Of a DNA stretch of 64,000 nucleotides, positions 61,295-64,000 are shown one piece after another. The notes under the pieces were generated by a model. That model was not told the origin of the DNA, made no database searches, and saw nothing but the letters and a program-made list of their open reading frames with translations. The stretch covers positions 2,235,480-2,299,479 of the forward strand of contig NZ_WPAG02000002.1 of the NCBI RefSeq assembly GCF_013602415.1, written 5' to 3'. Every line of letters begins with the position of its first letter. The first letter of the stretch is position 1. Origin of the DNA: Rhodococcus sp. B50. Lineage in GTDB: Bacteria; Actinomycetota; Actinomycetes; Mycobacteriales; Mycobacteriaceae. Position numbers and translations under genes: made by a program.

Positions 61295-63178
61295 ATGCAG
61301 CCCTTCGAGCTCAATCGGCACGGCCGAATCGTCTTTCCCTCCAATTTCATTCCCGAACTCGACTTCTCCACGCTGAGCAGCGTCGAGCATCTCGACGCCG
61401 TCATCCGCCGCGACTTCGACACCAAGGCACCCACGGTCTCGGAGATCCTCGCCCGGCACGAACTGGGTAACTACGGTTCGAAGTTCGAGATCATGCGGGA
61501 CATGGCCCTCAACGTGTTCTGGGCCGATCGTTTCGCCCTGATGATGTTCGAGCGGCGGGTCACCCGCTGGGGCGACGTGCCCCGTAATCGTGACGACGTC
61601 TACATGCCCCGCCTGACTCCCTGGCCCGAGGCCGAGGAGCGGCTGGGAGCCGTCGAGGAGGCCTACCGCTCGCTTCCCCGCGCATGGGACAGCACCGCAG
61701 AGGATCACATCTTCGATCGGCTCTTCGCGGTCTTCGGCTCTCGTCGTCACTTCGCCGGCGATCTTCCGACCGTCAAACCCACTGTCGCGCAGCTGCTCTC
61801 CGATCCGGAGAACATCACCCTCCGTGTCCGGCACTTCGATCCGAACCACCCCGTCTTCGGATACGACGAGATCCTCGACTGCCACGAGGACGTCGCCGAA
61901 CTCGAGGCACTGAGCCGGTGGTCGATGGTGCTGCACAACCAGCAGCCCTGGGACGGAAACGAACTCGAACTCGTGCGGGTCGCGGACCTGAAGGACGACG
62001 ACTACGTCGTGGTCTCGCACCCGCGCAATCGCGAGGTGCAGCGGTTCATCAACCGGGCCACCTCCGGGAAGACCCGCAAGGCCACCTCGTTCACGCGGCA
62101 CGAACCGGTCGCCCCGTCGACGCCCTACCCGGCCGTCGACGTGCGGTCGGAGTTCGCGGTCGCACCGCGCATCGACGCGATCGCGGTGGCTCACGGCGAT
62201 CAGGTGTGCACCAACGAGGACCTGATCCGCAACACCGCCTACAACTGGTCGCCGATGTCGGCCGACGAGATCACGGCGAAGACCGGGATCGAACAGCGCC
62301 GGTACACCTCGGGCACCTTCGAGGAACTTGCCCTGATCGCGGCGAAGCAGGCGGTCGCCCACGCCGGCATCGGCCCGCAGGACATCGGCGCGGTCATCAC
62401 CTGCACGTGCACGAGCGGCCGGCTGATCCCGTCCCTCGCCACGTGGATCTCGGGTGAACTCGGCATCGGTCAGACCCATGCCTCGTTCGACCTGATCGCG
62501 GCGTGCGCGGGTATGCCCTACGGCCTGGCCGAGGCGACCCGCATCCTGCAGCAGGTGAAGCGTCCCGTCCTCGTGGTGTGCGTCGAGAAGTTCTCGGACA
62601 AGATCGGCAACGTCCGGCCGTCCCGCATGATCTTCGGTGACGGTGCCGCGGCGATGGTCGTCTCGCCCGCCGCCGAGGGCGAGGCACCCGATCTCGAGTT
62701 CTTCAACAGCTACGCGAGCGGTCCGACGAGCGAGGTCAACTCGATCATCTGGCCGAATCCGGACTTCGACAACTTCATCACGGTCTACGGACCCGAGGTG
62801 AAGACGCTCGCCGGTCGCTATCTGGCGCAGATGCTCGACGAGATCAAGGCCCTCCCCTCCCCCGACGACGCCGAGCGGTCGCTGCTCGACGACATCGATC
62901 TCATCGTTCCCCATCAGGCGAACAAGACGATGGTCATCGAGCTCGCTGCGAACGCAGGACTCTCGGCCGACCGGTTGTACTTCAATATCGAGAAGGTCGG
63001 CAACACGTCGTCGGCGAGCATCCCGCTCGCGATCCACGACGCCGTCCGCGACGGAGTGATCACCGAACCGGTGCGCATCTTCGCCCCCGGCTTCGGTGCG
63101 GGAGCGGTGGCGGGTTACACCGTCATGCGGATCGACCCGAAGGTGGTCGTGCCGTTCGAGACGACGTACGCCGGCTGA
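61295..63178 (+). CDS. KAS III (FabH-like) ketosynthase with about 280-residue N-terminal extension
   Basis: 627 residues. From about 285 on it is a beta-ketoacyl-ACP synthase III with Cys near 404 in AACAGMPYG, His in VPHQANK and Asn in VGNTSSAS. The first about 280 residues are not part of FabH and match nothing I recognise; they are rich in Arg/Asp/Trp (FWADRFALMMFERRVTRWGD). Usual FabH is about 330 residues. In an operon with the FabG-like reductase, suggesting synthesis or extension of a special acyl chain, perhaps a lipid or natural product. Confidence 0.85.
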   Translation: MQPFELNRHGRIVFPSNFIPELDFSTLSSVEHLDAVIRRDFDTKAPTVSEILARHELGNYGSKFEIMRDMALNVFWADRFALMMFERRVTRWGDVPRNRDDVYMPRLTPWPEAEERLGAVEEAYRSLPRAWDSTAEDHIFDRLFAVFGSRRHFAGDLPTVKPTVAQLLSDPENITLRVRHFDPNHPVFGYDEILDCHEDVAELEALSRWSMVLHNQQPWDGNELELVRVADLKDDDYVVVSHPRNREVQRFINRATSGKTRKATSFTRHEPVAPSTPYPAVDVRSEFAVAPRIDAIAVAHGDQVCTNEDLIRNTAYNWSPMSADEITAKTGIEQRRYTSGTFEELALIAAKQAVAHAGIGPQDIGAVITCTCTSGRLIPSLATWISGELGIGQTHASFDLIAACAGMPYGLAEATRILQQVKRPVLVVCVEKFSDKIGNVRPSRMIFGDGAAAMVVSPAAEGEAPDLEFFNSYASGPTSEVNSIIWPNPDFDNFITVYGPEVKTLAGRYLAQMLDEIKALPSPDDAERSLLDDIDLIVPHQANKTMVIELAANAGLSADRLYFNIEKVGNTSSASIPLAIHDAVRDGVITEPVRIFAPGFGAGAVAGYTVMRIDPKVVVPFETTYAG

Positions 63179-63228
63179 CCCGGCGTACGACAAGACATCC
63201 GGACCGTCCCCCGGCAGGTCCGGAGAAC

Positions 63229-63267
63229 ATCGGTCCGCTCGCGACATCCGGTCGCGAGCGGACCGAT
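63229..63267 (+). terminator. Hairpin terminator after the KAS III gene
   Basis: ATCGGTCCGCTCGCGAC pairs perfectly with GTCGCGAGCGGACCGAT, 17 bp, with a 5-base loop, followed by CGTCGTCTGTC without a U-run. Confidence 0.85.
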
Positions 63268-63369
63268 CGTCGTCTGTCACACGGCGACGTAACACACGCG
63301 ACGCGCAATCCGACATTTCGTTCGGATCCGGCACATCGGATCCTGACGAAGTACAGAAAGGCCTCGCGC

Positions 63370-63771
63370 ATGAAGTTCCGCCGCATTGTCGCTGCGACGC
63401 TGGGGTGTGTTGCCCTGACGGTCGCCGCACCCTCGACCGCAGGCGCCTTCCCTCTCGTGGACCTGCTCCCGAAGGGCATCGCCGAGCTCGTCCCGAGCGG
63501 GTCGTTCAACCCGTTCGCGCCGCCTCCGGCACCTGCCCCGGCTCCCCCCGCCGCGCCCACGCCCCAGGCCGCTCCGGCTCCCCAGGCGGCTCCGGCTCCT
63601 CAGGCGGCTCCGGCTCCCCGTCCGGCTCCGGCCGCGCCGAGCGGTGGGTTCAAGAACTGCACCGAGGCGTGGAATGCCGGTGCGGCTCCGGTCCACCGCA
63701 ACGACCCCGGCTACGCGCCGCGTCTCGACCGCGACAACGACGGGATCGGGTGCGAGCGGGATCCGCGCTGA
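63370..63771 (+). CDS. Secreted Excalibur-domain protein
   Basis: 133 residues. Sec signal peptide (IVAATLGCVALTVAAPSTAG) with cleavage near AGA-FP. A Pro/Ala/Gln low-complexity linker (repeats of APQA) precedes a C-terminal Excalibur domain: FKNCTEAWNAG, then LDRDNDGIGCE, the DxDxDGxxCE calcium-binding loop with paired cysteines. Probably cell-wall-associated. AAAGG lies about ten bases before the ATG. Confidence 0.92.
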   Translation: MKFRRIVAATLGCVALTVAAPSTAGAFPLVDLLPKGIAELVPSGSFNPFAPPPAPAPAPPAAPTPQAAPAPQAAPAPQAAPAPRPAPAAPSGGFKNCTEAWNAGAAPVHRNDPGYAPRLDRDNDGIGCERDPR

Positions 63772-63812
63772 CCACTCCGCGGAACCGCTGACATCGCTTC
63801 CTCGCAGACGGG

Positions 63813-63849
63813 CGAAGGCCCTTCCATCGCTGGGATGGAAGGGCCTTCG
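63813..63849. terminator. Hairpin terminator between convergent genes
   Basis: CGAAGGCCCTTCCATC and GATGGAAGGGCCTTCG form a perfect 16-bp stem with a 5-base loop. Confidence 0.88.
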
Positions 63850-63888
63850 TCGTATCGGTGCGAACGTAGGGGACGTTCAGGGTCACAT

Positions 63889-64000
63889 CTAGAGCCACCG
63901 TGGCGGAGCGAGTTGGCCTCCGGCAACGCCGACGGCTCCGCGACCGGCCGCCCAGCGGACGATGCCGGCGAGATCCCCCCGCACGGTGTGGGTGGTCTCG
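63889..64000 (-). CDS. Maleylpyruvate-isomerase-like mycothiol-dependent protein, C-terminal end
   Basis: Only the last 36 residues lie in the window; the start is beyond the edge. VRGDLAGIVRWAAGRGAVGV followed by GGQLAPPRWL and a TAG stop is the usual ending of actinobacterial mycothiol-dependent maleylpyruvate isomerase / DinB-fold proteins. Family assignment rests on this tail alone. Confidence 0.6.
   Translation of the reverse strand, partial: ETTHTVRGDLAGIVRWAAGRGAVGVAGGQLAPPRWL

Noticed and set aside
60335..63430. A 1031-codon open frame opposite the FabG/KAS III genes
   Set aside because: Antisense to two clear enzymes and runs through a terminator; no domain.
63540..63630. Short direct repeats as a possible CRISPR or tandem-repeat locus
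   Set aside because: They encode the Ala/Pro/Gln linker of the Excalibur protein and have no spacers.

Overview
The window is a high-GC chromosomal segment from a mycolate-type actinobacterium, most likely Rhodococcus or a close Nocardiaceae relative. This is inferred from protein style only: a mycothiol-type enzyme tail, DUF3558 lipoproteins, a single-chain acyl-CoA carboxylase, FadD-like and flavin monooxygenase genes, many GTG starts and GC-rich codons. No tRNA, rRNA, CRISPR array, prophage or insertion sequence was seen.

Layout. 1-8.4 kb: tail of an Abhydrolase_9-type protein, a choloylglycine/penicillin acylase-like Ntn hydrolase, a 1465-residue helicase with a C-terminal VSR-like nuclease (possible defence protein), and an amino-acid dehydrogenase divergent from a LysR regulator. 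8.4-16.4 kb: aconitase, a small secreted protein, a tandem duplication of a lipoprotein plus helical partner, and a DEDDh exonuclease-BRCT-BRCT-TerD fusion. 16.6-24.7 kb: GH3 glucosidase, zinc alcohol dehydrogenase, beta-lactamase-fold lipoprotein, an AbiEi/DUF559 protein, and an SDR plus LLM flavin monooxygenase operon behind a clear TPP riboswitch. 24.9-31.7 kb: Stealth phosphotransferase, CpdA-like phosphodiesterase, hydrolase with divergent MarR regulator, secreted lipase, heme-degrading-type ABM protein and a second AbiEi/DUF559 protein.

31.7-39.4 kb is a tightly coupled minus-strand operon: two urea-carboxylase-associated proteins, a KipA-KipI fusion without biotin carboxylase, an unknown protein, an isopenicillin-N-synthase-like oxygenase and an Na+/solute symporter, with a divergent TetR gene and a palindromic operator. 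It looks like use of a nitrogenous compound related to urea or guanidine. 39-47.9 kb: Baeyer-Villiger monooxygenase, ctaD, a flavin monooxygenase/hydrolase/acyl-CoA synthetase operon and a TauD-type dioxygenase. 48-52.2 kb: a ParA ATPase without ParB, translationally coupled to a small partner and flanked by a lipoprotein and two unknown proteins. 53-58.4 kb: a 1825-residue eukaryote-like acyl-CoA carboxylase. 58.5-64 kb: an acidic secreted protein, an alpha/beta-hydrolase lacking its serine nucleophile, an AT-rich leader followed by a FabG-like reductase and a KAS III protein with an unusual 280-residue N-terminal extension, and an Excalibur protein.

The most unusual signals are: (1) the TPP riboswitch on an operon with no recognised thiamine gene; (2) a dispersed 54-bp palindrome that overlaps gene 3' ends, where it supplies a recurring RETV tail and the stop codon; (3) a mosaic tandem duplication whose outer ends are conserved and whose middle has diverged; (4) the ParA pair; (5) the carboxylase-like operon without a biotin carboxylase.
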